From Pseudooceanicola marinus (GTDB taxonomy: Bacteria; Pseudomonadota; Alphaproteobacteria; Rhodobacterales; Rhodobacteraceae): a stretch of 64,000 nucleotides of DNA. Below, one piece after another: positions 47,047 to 54,803 of the stretch (positions are counted from its first letter, which is position 1; every line of letters begins with the position of its first letter). Made by a program: the position numbers and the translations under genes. Below the pieces are notes generated by a model. That model worked only from the letters and a program-made list of their open reading frames with translations. It made no database searches and was not told where the DNA came from. Where the stretch lies: NCBI RefSeq assembly GCF_020177265.1, contig NZ_JAIVMC010000009.1, positions 124,001-188,000 of the forward strand, in the 5' to 3' direction.

Positions 47047-47624
47047 GCTGCATCTCCGAGGCCGAGGCGCCGCGCATTCTTGCAGCGCTCAACCACATCG
47101 CGGCGCCGGCGGCACCAGCCCGCTTCCTCAGCGGTCAGCTGCTCACCCCGTCCCTCGCGCCTCTGCAGATCCTGCCAGCGGGTCACCCCAGGCCGGGCCT
47201 CGGTGCGCATCAAGCTCAAGACGTAGCTGTTCGGCCAGCGCCGGTTGGAGCGGAGCCAATGCAGCAGCTCGGGCGCGAACCCTTCCTGGATCGCTTCCGC
47301 ACCGACCTGACTGGCAAAGACCTTGCGGATGAGAGGCGAGGCGTCAGCGGCGGGCTGCTCGATCCTGTTCGCTTCGGCCAGCACCTTCGCCGCGATCGGG
47401 AAACGGTCCCCGGATTTCCCGCCGCCCTGTCCTTGCATCACCTCGGCGAGCGCCTGCAGCCCCTCATCGGTCATGTAGGCGAGCTTCTGGCAGATTTCCT
47501 TCTGCATCACCCGGTACTGATCCAGCTTCATGCCGGCGGGCCTCATGAAGCCCAGGGCTTCCATCCTCTGGATGAATAGCTCCTTAACCCGCGCCTCTCC
47601 TGCTCTTTGCTCCGCATCATCCAT
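47043..47624 (-). CDS. Phage protein of unknown function
   Basis: A 193-residue helical protein; the C-terminal half is basic (WCRRRRDVVERC) and the centre contains KVLAEANRIEQP. It starts 16 bp from the cluster of origin-like repeats and overlaps the next gene by 4 bases. It may be part of the replication module (partner or loader), but no ATPase or primase motif is visible. Confidence 0.6.
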   Translation of the reverse strand: MDDAEQRAGEARVKELFIQRMEALGFMRPAGMKLDQYRVMQKEICQKLAYMTDEGLQALAEVMQGQGGGKSGDRFPIAAKVLAEANRIEQPAADASPLIRKVFASQVGAEAIQEGFAPELLHWLRSNRRWPNSYVLSLMRTEARPGVTRWQDLQRREGRGEQLTAEEAGWCRRRRDVVERCKNARRLGLGDAA

Positions 47625-47654
47625 CGCGGCCCCCTTTCTCTGCCCTATCTCGAC

Positions 47655-47804
47655 TTATCCACAAGTCACCCGGCCCGCCGGCCTGTAGGGGTGTTCTGTC
47701 TTGTGTTCTGTTGTTCTGTCCTGTCGGGCAATTTCAGTGAAAATTGCTGAAATGTTTCAGTAGTGCTTCAGTAGTGTTGCAGTTGGTTTCAGTTAGATTT
47801 CAGG
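47655..47804. other. Candidate phage replication origin
   Basis: A perfect DnaA box TTATCCACA lies at 47655-47663. Three TGTTCTGT repeats follow at 47692, 47704 and 47712. Then come TTTCAGT-type repeats starting at 47732, 47755, 47766, 47777, 47787 and 47798, mostly 10-11 bp apart, i.e. on one face of the helix. The first of these sits in the inverted repeat ATTTCAG/CTGAAAT (47731-47753). The region lies next to a DUF1376 replication-type gene. Alternative: a repressor-bound promoter. Confidence 0.55.
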
Positions 47805-47807
47805 CCG

Positions 47808-48455
47808 CTAACCACGCCGGCCGCCTGCTGGAAACCGGGTCACCTCGCCCGTGTAGCCCAGTACCTCGGCCATCGCGGTCCGGACGTTGTCGTGGGTGAT
47901 GTGCAGGTCCGACTGGTCGAAGAACTCCGCCAGGGAGTGCAGCACGGCACCGTCCTCGACGATGTGCGAGGCCAACTGCAGCTCCTCCATCTTCTTCTTG
48001 ATCCGGCTCTTCCGCACCGAGAGGTTGCGGGCTTCGCGGCCGGCGTCCCGGCTCACCTTTCGCTTGTGCATCTCCTCGACCACGCCCTGCATGAAGCCGG
48101 GGTGGCCGAGACGCCGATAGGGCTCGGCCGCCCGGTCATCCTCGACCAGGACCTCCTCCCAGCCGTGAAGCACGCCGGCCTTTACCTCCAGCCACTCCTC
48201 GACCGTGGCAAACTGCGCAAGGGAGGCCAGTTCCTCATCGTCGAGCGGCAGAGTGCCCGCCGGGTCTTCACGCATGGCCTCAGTCCAGAGGATGATCGCT
48301 GTGCCGATGTCGGCCCGCCGGCGTTGCATCACCGCCTTGCGCACGAAGGAGGAACCGAGGAAGCGATGCCCATACATTGGGAACCAGTCATGGTTCGATA
48401 GGGTGTCGCCGCGCCGTAGCGGCCATGTGTCGGGCATACGATTTTGGTCGATCAT
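47808..48455 (-). CDS. DUF1376-type replication protein
   Basis: A 215-residue protein beginning MIDQNRMPDTWPLRRGD. The HDWFPMYGHRFLGSSFV opening and the following helical block with LPLDDEELASLAQFA match DUF1376, found in phage replication initiators. The C-terminal part holds a basic stretch and an EFFDQSDLHITHDNVRTAM end. The start at 48455 excludes a poorly supported 57-residue extension. It ends 4 bp from the phased-repeat region. Confidence 0.7.
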   Translation of the reverse strand: MIDQNRMPDTWPLRRGDTLSNHDWFPMYGHRFLGSSFVRKAVMQRRRADIGTAIILWTEAMREDPAGTLPLDDEELASLAQFATVEEWLEVKAGVLHGWEEVLVEDDRAAEPYRRLGHPGFMQGVVEEMHKRKVSRDAGREARNLSVRKSRIKKKMEELQLASHIVEDGAVLHSLAEFFDQSDLHITHDNVRTAMAEVLGYTGEVTRFPAGGRRG

Positions 48456-48865
48456 TGGCCGCCTCCCAGCATGTGAGCGAAGCGGAATGCGAATCGCATC
48501 TGAGCAAGTAGCGGTCCCCAGAGGCTGGTTTTGCGTCTTCCAAACATGGAATTCGCATGGCTCCGCCAATTTTCTTGCGTCTTGTTCAGGGTCACGACAG
48601 GGGCCCCAAACGTAGGCCCACGCCACTCAAATGTGACCATTTCGTCGTCTGAGGGTAGTCGCGTCGAAACAGACACCACGGCCATGCCCGAGGACAACCC
48701 TCTGGACAGCGCTGTTCCGCTCTCGGATATCAGTAAGGGTATCTCGGACAGGTGTCCTACCACCCGCCCGAGACGCGACCCCAGACCGCGAAGCGTCTGG
48801 GAACACATGGTGCCAGTCCAAACCAAAAGACCTGGCACCGACATTGCCATGAAAGGAGATTTCAG
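48456..48865. promoter_or_regulatory. Divergent control region with two palindromes
   Basis: A 410-bp gap between the DUF1376 gene (-) and a small HTH gene (+). Just before the HTH gene are CCAGAC/GTCTGG (48781-48800) and GGTGCCAG/CTGGCACC (48809-48816 and 48832-48839), both perfect inverted repeats. They could be operators for the HTH protein or a short terminator. No gene is supported here. Confidence 0.45.
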
Positions 48866-49117
48866 ATGGCAACGCAGAAGCACCCGCTTACGGGTGTGAC
48901 GGTGAACGAATTGGGCTTCACGCGGAAGTCCATGACGTTCGAGGACGCGGTTACGGCGTTCATTCTTCGACTGCAAGGGCGTACCGTGACCGAAATGGTC
49001 CGAATTATGGGCATCAGCAGTTGGCGCATCAGCGAAGTTATCGGCGGGGTAGTCCACCCCGGCGCTGAAGCCGAAGCCGTAAAAAGGTTGCGGGAGAAGA
49101 ACCTCATTCTTCTGTAA
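48866..49117 (+). CDS. Small HTH protein
   Basis: An 83-residue protein with a helix-turn-helix of the TVTEMVRIMGISSWRISEVIGG type (about residues 40-61), after FEDAVTAFILRL. AAAGGAG precedes ATG 48866. It reads opposite to most neighbours, and the palindromes at 48781-48839 lie just upstream, suggesting autoregulation. It may act as a phage regulator. Confidence 0.65.
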   Translation: MATQKHPLTGVTVNELGFTRKSMTFEDAVTAFILRLQGRTVTEMVRIMGISSWRISEVIGGVVHPGAEAEAVKRLREKNLILL

Positions 49118-49191
49118 CGGAAGGCCGGCGAGCGCGCAGGAGGGCTGCGCATGGGAGGAGCTCGCCACCTTCGCTTCGTTTAGACCGAGCA

Positions 49192-49938
49192 TTACAGCAG
49201 CACCTCCTTCACGGGCCGCTGCAGGTGCACCGGCAGCGGCGGGTAGTCATCGGGACGGGTCAGGCGCTGGCGGCAGGGCGCGATGCGCCGATGCTCCGAC
49301 CGGCCGTTCCACATGGGCGGCTTGATCCAGACGAGCCAGGAATAGGCCATCGCGGTGGAGGGCTTTTCGGCACCCCACTTCCCGTCCTTCTTCTCGCGCC
49401 AGATCGGCACGTCGGGGTCCATCAGCACCCCGCGCCACAGCACAACCCGTTCGACGAACGGTAGCACCAGCGCCTCGGGGCAATCGCGGAACAGCGCGTC
49501 ATAGCGGGTGCCGCCCTCGACGAAGGCACTACGAACGAAGGCGGCCACGCCGACACGAGCGTGCCGCAGGCCTTGCTGGATGAACTCCAGGCCCAGCTTG
49601 AAGGGCGGGTTCATCACCACGAAATCCACCTTCGGCGCGTCGTGCGCCCAGTCGATCAGGAAGTCGGCCTGCGCGTTCAGGCCCGAATAGCCGTAGTCCT
49701 TCACGTCGGTGGCGAAGACCGTGCGGAAGCTCTCGCGCAGCGGCTCCGCCATGTATCCGCGATTGCAGCACGGCTCCCAGGCATCCATGACGGAGAGGTC
49801 GAAGCCCTCACGCGTCAGCTCCTCGCAGAGCGCCCGCGTGGCCCACGGCGCTGTCGGGAAATCGTCGAGGCTGTCCAGCGCCTCATGGCGCTGCTGACGG
49901 ACAGCGGAGGAGGTGTTGGCGGCGTGGATCATGCCCAT
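49192..49938 (-). CDS. Phage DNA methyltransferase (NPPF type)
   Basis: A 248-residue SAM-dependent methyltransferase. Motif I is degenerate (AWEPCCNRGYMAEPL), and motif IV is NPPF at residues 110-113, indicating amino methylation of DNA, most likely adenine N6. No restriction enzyme gene lies nearby, so it is an orphan, probably protecting phage DNA. Its ATG overlaps the previous stop as TGATG. Confidence 0.78.
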   Translation of the reverse strand: MGMIHAANTSSAVRQQRHEALDSLDDFPTAPWATRALCEELTREGFDLSVMDAWEPCCNRGYMAEPLRESFRTVFATDVKDYGYSGLNAQADFLIDWAHDAPKVDFVVMNPPFKLGLEFIQQGLRHARVGVAAFVRSAFVEGGTRYDALFRDCPEALVLPFVERVVLWRGVLMDPDVPIWREKKDGKWGAEKPSTAMAYSWLVWIKPPMWNGRSEHRRIAPCRQRLTRPDDYPPLPVHLQRPVKEVLL

Positions 49939-50339
49939 CAGTTCACCCTCACCTTTCCGGAGCCTCCGCAGGCGCCACAGACCTCACACCCGTTGTCCCA
50001 GCCGGGGTGCCAGCTGGTGTAGCCCCGCCCGCCGCAGCGGTCGCAGCGGACCTTCTTGGGCCCGGACGCATCATGGGCTTTGGCGGGGCAGGGGATCTCG
50101 CTGGCGCGAAGCGTGCAACTGAGAGACACGCTTCGCGCCCCGAAGCGCGCGACGGCCTGCCCTGCGCGCTCCGCACGGGGCTTGGAGGAGCCGCCCCGCG
50201 GATGGGAATGAAAAAGGGCGCAGGACGGGAAAGCCAACGGCACGTCCCGCGCCGGGTCGCCGGGCGCGCTGACAAGCGCCCGGGGGCAGTGCCCGCCACA
50301 AGGGCGGGATGCGAATGGGCTGAATTTAACCCCGTTCAT
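49938..50339 (-). CDS. DnaJ-type zinc-finger protein, unknown
   Basis: A 133-residue protein from ATG 50339. The C-terminal 35 residues have RCDRCGGRGY and VCGACGGSGK, two CXXCXGXG units as in the DnaJ zinc-binding domain. The N-terminal part is Pro, Arg and Ser-rich and may be partly non-coding, so the true start could be closer to the zinc part. It is translationally coupled to the methyltransferase. Confidence 0.5.
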   Translation of the reverse strand: MNGVKFSPFASRPCGGHCPRALVSAPGDPARDVPLAFPSCALFHSHPRGGSSKPRAERAGQAVARFGARSVSLSCTLRASEIPCPAKAHDASGPKKVRCDRCGGRGYTSWHPGWDNGCEVCGACGGSGKVRVN

Positions 50340-50809
50340 GCCTGCTCTCCGGCTTTCGCGCACAGGACTGAGCGGAACCTGGCAGCAACGGCCATCACCT
50401 CATCCAGTTCTCGGATCTGTCGCTCTGCTTCTGCCGGCGTATAATCGTCCGGCCGTGCCGAAGCTGAGGAATGCGCCGCAGCGTGCTGTTGAAGCACGTC
50501 GGAGAACTCTCGGGTCAGCTGGTGAATGTCGCTCGCCGTCGGGCCGTCCAGGACCAAAGGTTGGAACGTTCCCCCTGCCAGCATCGCGAAATGCTGCGCG
50601 ATCGGCACAGCGGACTCGGGCACGACCCGGCCGAGGCGATCTGCATAGTTGATCCCCAGGCCGCCCGGGCGGGACTCGGAGATCTCGGTGCCGTGCGACA
50701 ACGTCGATACTCCGACGCCCAGGTCATTGGCGGCTGCTTCCAAGCCACCCGCCGCGCGGATGGACGACTGGACAGCCGACTGGATGGAAGCCGGGCGCGC
50801 TTTACGCAT
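50336..50809 (-). CDS. Phage CII-like regulatory protein
   Basis: A 157-residue protein. AVQSSIRAAGGLEAAANDLGV and STLSHGTEISESRPGGL match the phage regulatory CII family (HTH with conserved downstream segment), and VVPESAVPIAQHFAMLAGG is also typical. It should act in the lysis/lysogeny decision or early control. GGAGGA precedes its ATG. It lies on the leftward transcript from the CI-operator promoter. Confidence 0.75.
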   Translation of the reverse strand: MRKARPASIQSAVQSSIRAAGGLEAAANDLGVGVSTLSHGTEISESRPGGLGINYADRLGRVVPESAVPIAQHFAMLAGGTFQPLVLDGPTASDIHQLTREFSDVLQQHAAAHSSASARPDDYTPAEAERQIRELDEVMAVAARFRSVLCAKAGEQA

Positions 50810-50938
50810 GGGGAAATCCTCCGAGGGTTTTCACGGGACTGGGTTGCAGCTTTGCGGCAAAGTCGACTTGACGACGGGCTTGCGCCCGAGCGGCGCGCAA
50901 TGCGACATACAGAGTGTCCCGATATGAACGAAGAACAG

Positions 50939-51148
50939 TCACGCTACGTCTCGCTGAGCGGTCTTCTCGCTCGGAGCAGTCATGTGCTTCCGCAGGCGAT
51001 CAGCGACGCGCATCGTCGGGCTCGAACGGCCCGATTTCCACAACTCCCACTGGCGCCAATTTGCACCGATTGCATCGCGCAGCACTTTTTGAGGCGTTAC
51101 CCCCCTTTTCGCCGCTTAGCTTTCAACTTCTGCGATGAGCTGTTCCAT
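50939..51148 (-). pseudogene. Cro-like HTH frame interrupted by a TAA
   Basis: From ATG 51148 the frame reads MEQLIAEVES, then TAA, then AAKRGVTPQKVLRDAIGANW and onward to RSSPTMRVADRLRKHM and a TGA at 50939-50941, 69 residues in all if read through. The part after the stop looks like a Cro-type HTH protein common in Rhodobacteraceae phages. Codon 11 (TAA) stands where an aromatic residue such as Tyr would fit. Either a nonsense mutation or a short leader peptide with the true start inside. It is the first gene after the leftward promoter. Confidence 0.55.
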
Positions 51149-51155
51149 GTCGCAC

Positions 51156-51184
51156 TGTATGGGTAAACTTACCCGGTCTGGCAA
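51156..51184 (-). promoter_or_regulatory. Leftward early promoter (leaderless)
   Basis: On the minus strand, -35 TTGCCA (51184-51179) and -10 CATACA (51161-51156) are 17 bp apart. The 14-bp operator fills the spacer. The interrupted Cro-like ATG (51148) lies 7 nt past the -10, so the transcript should begin at or near the start codon. Confidence 0.55.
51161..51174. promoter_or_regulatory. CI operator, copy 1
   Basis: GGGTAAACTTACCC, half-sites GGGTAA and TTACCC around a 2-bp spacer. Identical (as reverse complement) to 51949-51962, and identical in the same orientation to 51919-51932. It lies inside the leftward promoter. Confidence 0.75.
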
Positions 51185-51236
51185 GGGGTATTCTTCCCGA
51201 TACAGCCCGCCTCAAGGCGCTGTCATAATCTCCACC

Positions 51237-51893
51237 ATGATTGATCCCGCTGATAAGTTCCTGACAGGACTTCGAAAGATTATGGCTGAGCGCGGCCTAA
51301 AGGAGGCAACTCTCTCAGAGGCTGCCGGGATGAACAGTTCCTATCTGCGAGACCTCAAGCGAGGGAAAGCAGCATCGCCGAAGCTCTCCACGGCACTGAG
51401 GATCGCAAATCACCTCGGCATGACCGTAGACCAGATCATCAGCGCCGCTGACGCGGCCGTAGCGCCTGGTCCTACGATAGCGATCGCAGGTAGGGTGGGG
51501 GCTGGTGCTCAGATCCCACTTATCGACGTTTACGAGAAGGGTGACGGGCCTCAGGTCGTTGCTCCGCCGGGGCTTAGTAACCACGGCATTGTTGCTGTTG
51601 AGGTTGAAGGCGACAGTATGGAACCCACCTTTTCAGCTGGTGACATCCTATTCTACTCACGAGAGACACATGAGGGCGTCCCGAGCGATGCAGTGGGTAA
51701 CACCTGCGTCTGCGAGGACGAGAGTGGCATGGTCTGGGTGAAGCAGGTCAAGCTTGGCTCGGAGCCAGGCCTCTTTCACCTTATCTCACTCAACCCTCAG
51801 TCTGATAACTTGCACAATGTCAGGCTCAAGTGGGCTGCGCGGGTCCGGCTTCACTGGCCAAAGGACCTCGCTGTCAAGCTCCCGGCTAACTAG
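51237..51893 (+). CDS. cI: CI-like phage repressor, LexA/S24 type
   Basis: A 218-residue repressor. Residues 1-60 are an HTH_XRE domain (ATLSEAAGMNSSYLRDLKRG). Residues about 115-218 are an S24 peptidase domain with S127 in GDSMEP and K169 in VWVKQV; possible Ala-Gly cleavage points lie at A84-G85 or A89-G90. It should repress both early promoters and self-cleave with activated RecA. The CATAAT at 51224-51229 ends 7 nt before ATG 51237, so its mRNA may be leaderless, like lambda cI. Confidence 0.88.
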   Translation: MIDPADKFLTGLRKIMAERGLKEATLSEAAGMNSSYLRDLKRGKAASPKLSTALRIANHLGMTVDQIISAADAAVAPGPTIAIAGRVGAGAQIPLIDVYEKGDGPQVVAPPGLSNHGIVAVEVEGDSMEPTFSAGDILFYSRETHEGVPSDAVGNTCVCEDESGMVWVKQVKLGSEPGLFHLISLNPQSDNLHNVRLKWAARVRLHWPKDLAVKLPAN

Positions 51894-51918
51894 CCTGCCC
51901 GTCCGAATCTTCCGGCGG

Positions 51919-51932
51919 GGGTAAACTTACCC
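51919..51932. promoter_or_regulatory. CI operator, copy 2
   Basis: GGGTAAACTTACCC, exactly as copy 1. It starts 30 bp before copy 3, roughly three helical turns, which would let two repressor dimers cooperate. Confidence 0.75.
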
Positions 51933-51936
51933 AGAT

Positions 51937-51969
51937 TTGTATTGACTTGGGTAAGTTTACCCATAATGT
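51937..51969 (+). promoter_or_regulatory. Rightward early promoter
   Basis: TTGACT (51942-51947) and TAATGT (51964-51969) are 16 bp apart; CATAAT (51962-51967) is an alternative -10. Operator copy 3 fills the gap. It should drive the early operon that begins at 51999. Confidence 0.5.
51949..51962. promoter_or_regulatory. CI operator, copy 3
   Basis: GGGTAAGTTTACCC, the reverse complement of copies 1 and 2, located inside the rightward early promoter. Its position relative to the -10 is the same as copy 1 on the minus strand. Confidence 0.75.
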
Positions 51970-51998
51970 TGCCTCCATCCAACCCGATGGAGGCGACC

Positions 51999-52361
51999 AT
52001 GCGCGACCACCCCCCAAGCTATGACCTGCCCGCTGCGCCCGAGCTCTTCGCGCGCTGCCCTGTGGCGATGCAGTCGAACTGGGCCGAGGCCAAACGCGCC
52101 CAGGGCCACCCGATCAGCGAAGAGCGCATGGCGCGCCTGCGCCCGGGCCACCTGACCGGCCGCACGCTGCAGCACCTCGACATCGGCCCGCGCCGCATGA
52201 CCGACGATCAGCCCCTCCGCGAGCAGCTGGCGCCCTACATGGAGCGCACCCGCGCCCGGGTGGCCATCCTCGCCCCCGGCATCATGCGCCGCGCCGCCGC
52301 CCGGCGGGCCGCTTTCGAACATGACACGCCCCCGGCGCCCGACGGTGGAGACGCGGCATGA
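51999..52361 (+). CDS. First early phage protein, unknown
   Basis: A 120-residue protein, rich in Arg, Pro and Ala, starting MRDHPPSYDLPAAPELFARC. GGAGG lies 5 nt before ATG 51999. No domain recognised. It is first in the rightward operon under CI control and overlaps the next gene by 4 bases. Confidence 0.6.
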   Translation: MRDHPPSYDLPAAPELFARCPVAMQSNWAEAKRAQGHPISEERMARLRPGHLTGRTLQHLDIGPRRMTDDQPLREQLAPYMERTRARVAILAPGIMRRAAARRAAFEHDTPPAPDGGDAA

Positions 52362-52537
52362 TCGACATTCCCCAGGAACACATCGGCTTTTACCGCGCCG
52401 TCACGCCGACCGGTTGGGCTGCGTTCAGTCGAAAGACTGGCGTCACCCGCCCGGCGACGGCGCAGGAGGCCGCCAGGGCGGAGCAGATGACCGCGCTGGC
52501 CGCCGCGCCCGAGCGCCCGCAGGAGCCGGAGGCATGA
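52358..52537 (+). CDS. Small early protein, unknown
   Basis: A 59-residue protein, MIDIPQEHIGFYRAVTPTGW at the start, ending in an Ala/Glu/Pro-rich tail. It is joined by ATGA overlaps to the genes on both sides, which supports it being translated despite its size. Function unknown. Confidence 0.6.
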   Translation: MIDIPQEHIGFYRAVTPTGWAAFSRKTGVTRPATAQEAARAEQMTALAAAPERPQEPEA

Positions 52538-52944
52538 ACCTCTCCCTGCACCAGGCAGCCCGCATCCTGCAGGCGCACTGGTTCCCGGCCGGGACCGTGA
52601 ACCCCGACCTTCTCGACCACCTGAAGGACGCAGATTTCAACTCGCACCCCGCCGACATCGGCGTGGCCCTGGCGCTGGAAAGCCTGATCGATGCGACCCA
52701 GCCCCACCAACCCACAAGCAACACGGAAGGAACAGATCTGATGAATGAAGAGCAGTCGAAACCGAAGGGCTTTGCCTTCGACATGGGCGCGAAGCTCAAG
52801 CTCAAGGCGTCGCCGGAGGCCGGTGTCGTCATTGGCCGTGGCCAGATCGCGCACAGCGAAGACATCTACCTGCTGCGCTACTGCGCCGGCGATGGCCGCC
52901 AGGTTGAAAACTGGTGGGGTGAAAGCGCCGTCGAGGCGGCCTGA
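52534..52944 (+). CDS. Early protein of two parts, unknown
   Basis: A 136-residue protein. The first 60 residues are helical (LHQAARILQAHWFPAGTV); the second part from residue 70 (PKGFAFDMGAKLKLKASPEAG onward) looks like a beta-rich small domain. An internal ATG at 52741 has an AAGGA-type site, so the second part may also be made alone. Function unknown. Confidence 0.6.
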   Translation: MNLSLHQAARILQAHWFPAGTVNPDLLDHLKDADFNSHPADIGVALALESLIDATQPHQPTSNTEGTDLMNEEQSKPKGFAFDMGAKLKLKASPEAGVVIGRGQIAHSEDIYLLRYCAGDGRQVENWWGESAVEAA

Positions 52945-53018
52945 CACCCCACCTGATCACGGCGCCCCGTAGCGCCGTGATCCTCCCCCCGTTTCTAACC
53001 TTAGCACAGGAGCCACGC

Positions 53019-53213
53019 ATGATCGACTTCCTCGCCGCCCGCTACGACCGCCAGCGCCGCGCCCAGTCCCGGCCATCGCCCTTGGAGTTCGTCCTGCAGG
53101 GTCTGTGTTGGCTCTGCGTCGCGGGCCTGATCGCCATCGCCCTGTTCGACGTGAACACCCACCTGGCTCGCCGCCACATCAACGCCGAGGCCTTCCTCGG
53201 CGCCCAGCAGTGA
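53019..53213 (+). CDS. Small membrane protein, unknown
   Basis: A 64-residue protein with one membrane helix (about residues 30-47, CWLCVAGLIAIALF). AGGAG precedes ATG 53019. It is in the early operon, so an action on the host envelope or on superinfecting phage is possible; nothing more can be said. Confidence 0.55.
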   Translation: MIDFLAARYDRQRRAQSRPSPLEFVLQGLCWLCVAGLIAIALFDVNTHLARRHINAEAFLGAQQ

Positions 53214-53230
53214 CCGAGGAGGCTTCACCC

Positions 53231-53584
53231 ATGTCAAACCGCAGCGGACACGGCACATGGCGCAATGCGCGCCAGCAGCCCGCATGGGGCCAGCCGCACC
53301 AACCGATCCCCGCGCCCGACCATCGCGCCAGGGCCTCGGGCACGGCCTTGCTGACGGACCACGACGAGATCCGCGCCTTCCTCGACCGCGTGACCACGCT
53401 GCACGGCCAGGCCCTGCGCGAGGCCTTCATGACCCAGGCAATCGAAGGCGGCGGCACCTTCGCTGCGCGCCCGAATGACGGCGGCTTCGTGGTCCACCTG
53501 CACCGCATCCCCTGCCACGCGCACACTGAGGCCGGAGCCATCGCGCTCTGGATCCAGAAGGCGCGCGAGATCCTGGGCGACTGA
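53231..53584 (+). CDS. Early protein, unknown
   Basis: A 117-residue protein. The N-terminal 35 residues are low-complexity (Gln, Pro, Arg); the rest contains TDHDEIRAFLDRVTTLHGQ and GFVVHLHRIPCHAHTEAGA. GAGGAGG stands 8 nt before ATG 53231. No family recognised. Confidence 0.6.
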   Translation: MSNRSGHGTWRNARQQPAWGQPHQPIPAPDHRARASGTALLTDHDEIRAFLDRVTTLHGQALREAFMTQAIEGGGTFAARPNDGGFVVHLHRIPCHAHTEAGAIALWIQKAREILGD

Positions 53585-53618
53585 CGCCCGCACCACCCGA
53601 CGGAGTAGAGTACCCGAC

Positions 53619-54794
53619 ATGCTGTATCAATCTTCGGAATCCATGACCCCGGTCAAAGTCAGGGCTGTCATTCCCCGCCAAGAGCTGAAAGCGGCGACCA
53701 CTTTGCTGAACAAGGTGATCGACCGGCGCAACACCATTCCCATCCTCGGCTATTTGCGCATCGAGGTCCGCAATAACCAGGTCATCCTGAAAGCTACCGA
53801 CTTGGATGCCGAGTTGACGATTACGCTGGAGGCCGAGACCGAAGGCGAGGCGGACATAATGGTAGCAGCGCGGATCCTCGCGGGGTTCGCGCCGACAGCT
53901 GCAGGGCCGGTGACCCTGTCACTGATCGCGAAACAGGACATGGACGAGATCCGCCTCGATGATGGCGAAACCATCATCACTCTCAATGATCACATGCCTG
54001 CTGCGGACTATCCCGCCCTTACATCGCCAAAGCTGCATCCGGCCTTCTCGATCAGCCAGGATCAGGCATCCCGGCTCATTCGCCTCAGCCAACACTGCAT
54101 CAGCAACGAGGAAACCCGCTACTACCTGAACGGCATCTTCCTGACCGCTGACCCCGAGCGAGGGACCGTTCGCGCCGTGGCGACAGACGGGCACCGCATG
54201 GCCAGGATCGATACCGACGAGCCCGCCGATCTCAGCGGCATTCCCGGCGACGAAAGAAAGGGCGTCATTATTCCCAGGGCATATGTCGGCGCCCTCCATG
54301 CGATATTCGGAAAGGGAGGCAACGAGCCCGTCAGTTTCGCCCTGGCAGAAAGCCACCTTCGCGTCGAATGCGCCAATGTTGAGCTCCGCTGCAAAACCAT
54401 CGACGGCACCTATCCTGACTACGCTCGGGTCATTCCCCCGATCAGCCAGGCCATGCGCGCCCAGCTTAGCGGTCCCGCACTGAAGCGCATGGCGGCCTTG
54501 GCAGAACAGATCTGCAGCAGCAGCTGGAGCATCGTGGAGCTGAACCTAGGGGATGGCCGGATGATCGCTAAATCACCCCATGCCGCCGAAGGGAGCCGCG
54601 CCTCCGTCCCGCTGCAGGGCGATGTCGCAGAAGGCTGCGTCCACAAGAGTCTCGGCTTCAACATCCGGTATCTGAGCGCCCAGGGCAGCGTGACGCCGAG
54701 TTTCACGCTCAGCACACTAGGCCCGGGTGAACCCGCTCGCATCGTTTCCGACGACCCGAACGCGCTTTGGGTCCTCATGCCAGCGCGGCTTTGA
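53619..54794 (+). CDS. Phage-encoded DNA polymerase sliding clamp (DnaN-like)
   Basis: A 391-residue beta-clamp with three repeated domains. LLNKVIDRRNTIPILGYLRIE (domain 1), the middle TRYYLNGIFL, ATDGHRMA and the C-terminal VLMPARL (compare VMPMRL in E. coli DnaN) are the family's hallmarks. It would give the phage replisome its own processivity ring, or hijack host polymerases. ATG 53619 is used; ATG 53643 is an alternative. It is distinct from a chromosomal dnaN, which is not in this window. Confidence 0.9.
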   Translation: MLYQSSESMTPVKVRAVIPRQELKAATTLLNKVIDRRNTIPILGYLRIEVRNNQVILKATDLDAELTITLEAETEGEADIMVAARILAGFAPTAAGPVTLSLIAKQDMDEIRLDDGETIITLNDHMPAADYPALTSPKLHPAFSISQDQASRLIRLSQHCISNEETRYYLNGIFLTADPERGTVRAVATDGHRMARIDTDEPADLSGIPGDERKGVIIPRAYVGALHAIFGKGGNEPVSFALAESHLRVECANVELRCKTIDGTYPDYARVIPPISQAMRAQLSGPALKRMAALAEQICSSSWSIVELNLGDGRMIAKSPHAAEGSRASVPLQGDVAEGCVHKSLGFNIRYLSAQGSVTPSFTLSTLGPGEPARIVSDDPNALWVLMPARL

Positions 54795-54803
54795 GAGACC
54801 GAC

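Noticed and set aside
47692-47804. A CRISPR array
   Set aside because: The repeats are only 7-8 bp and 8-12 bp apart, far too short for repeats and spacers.
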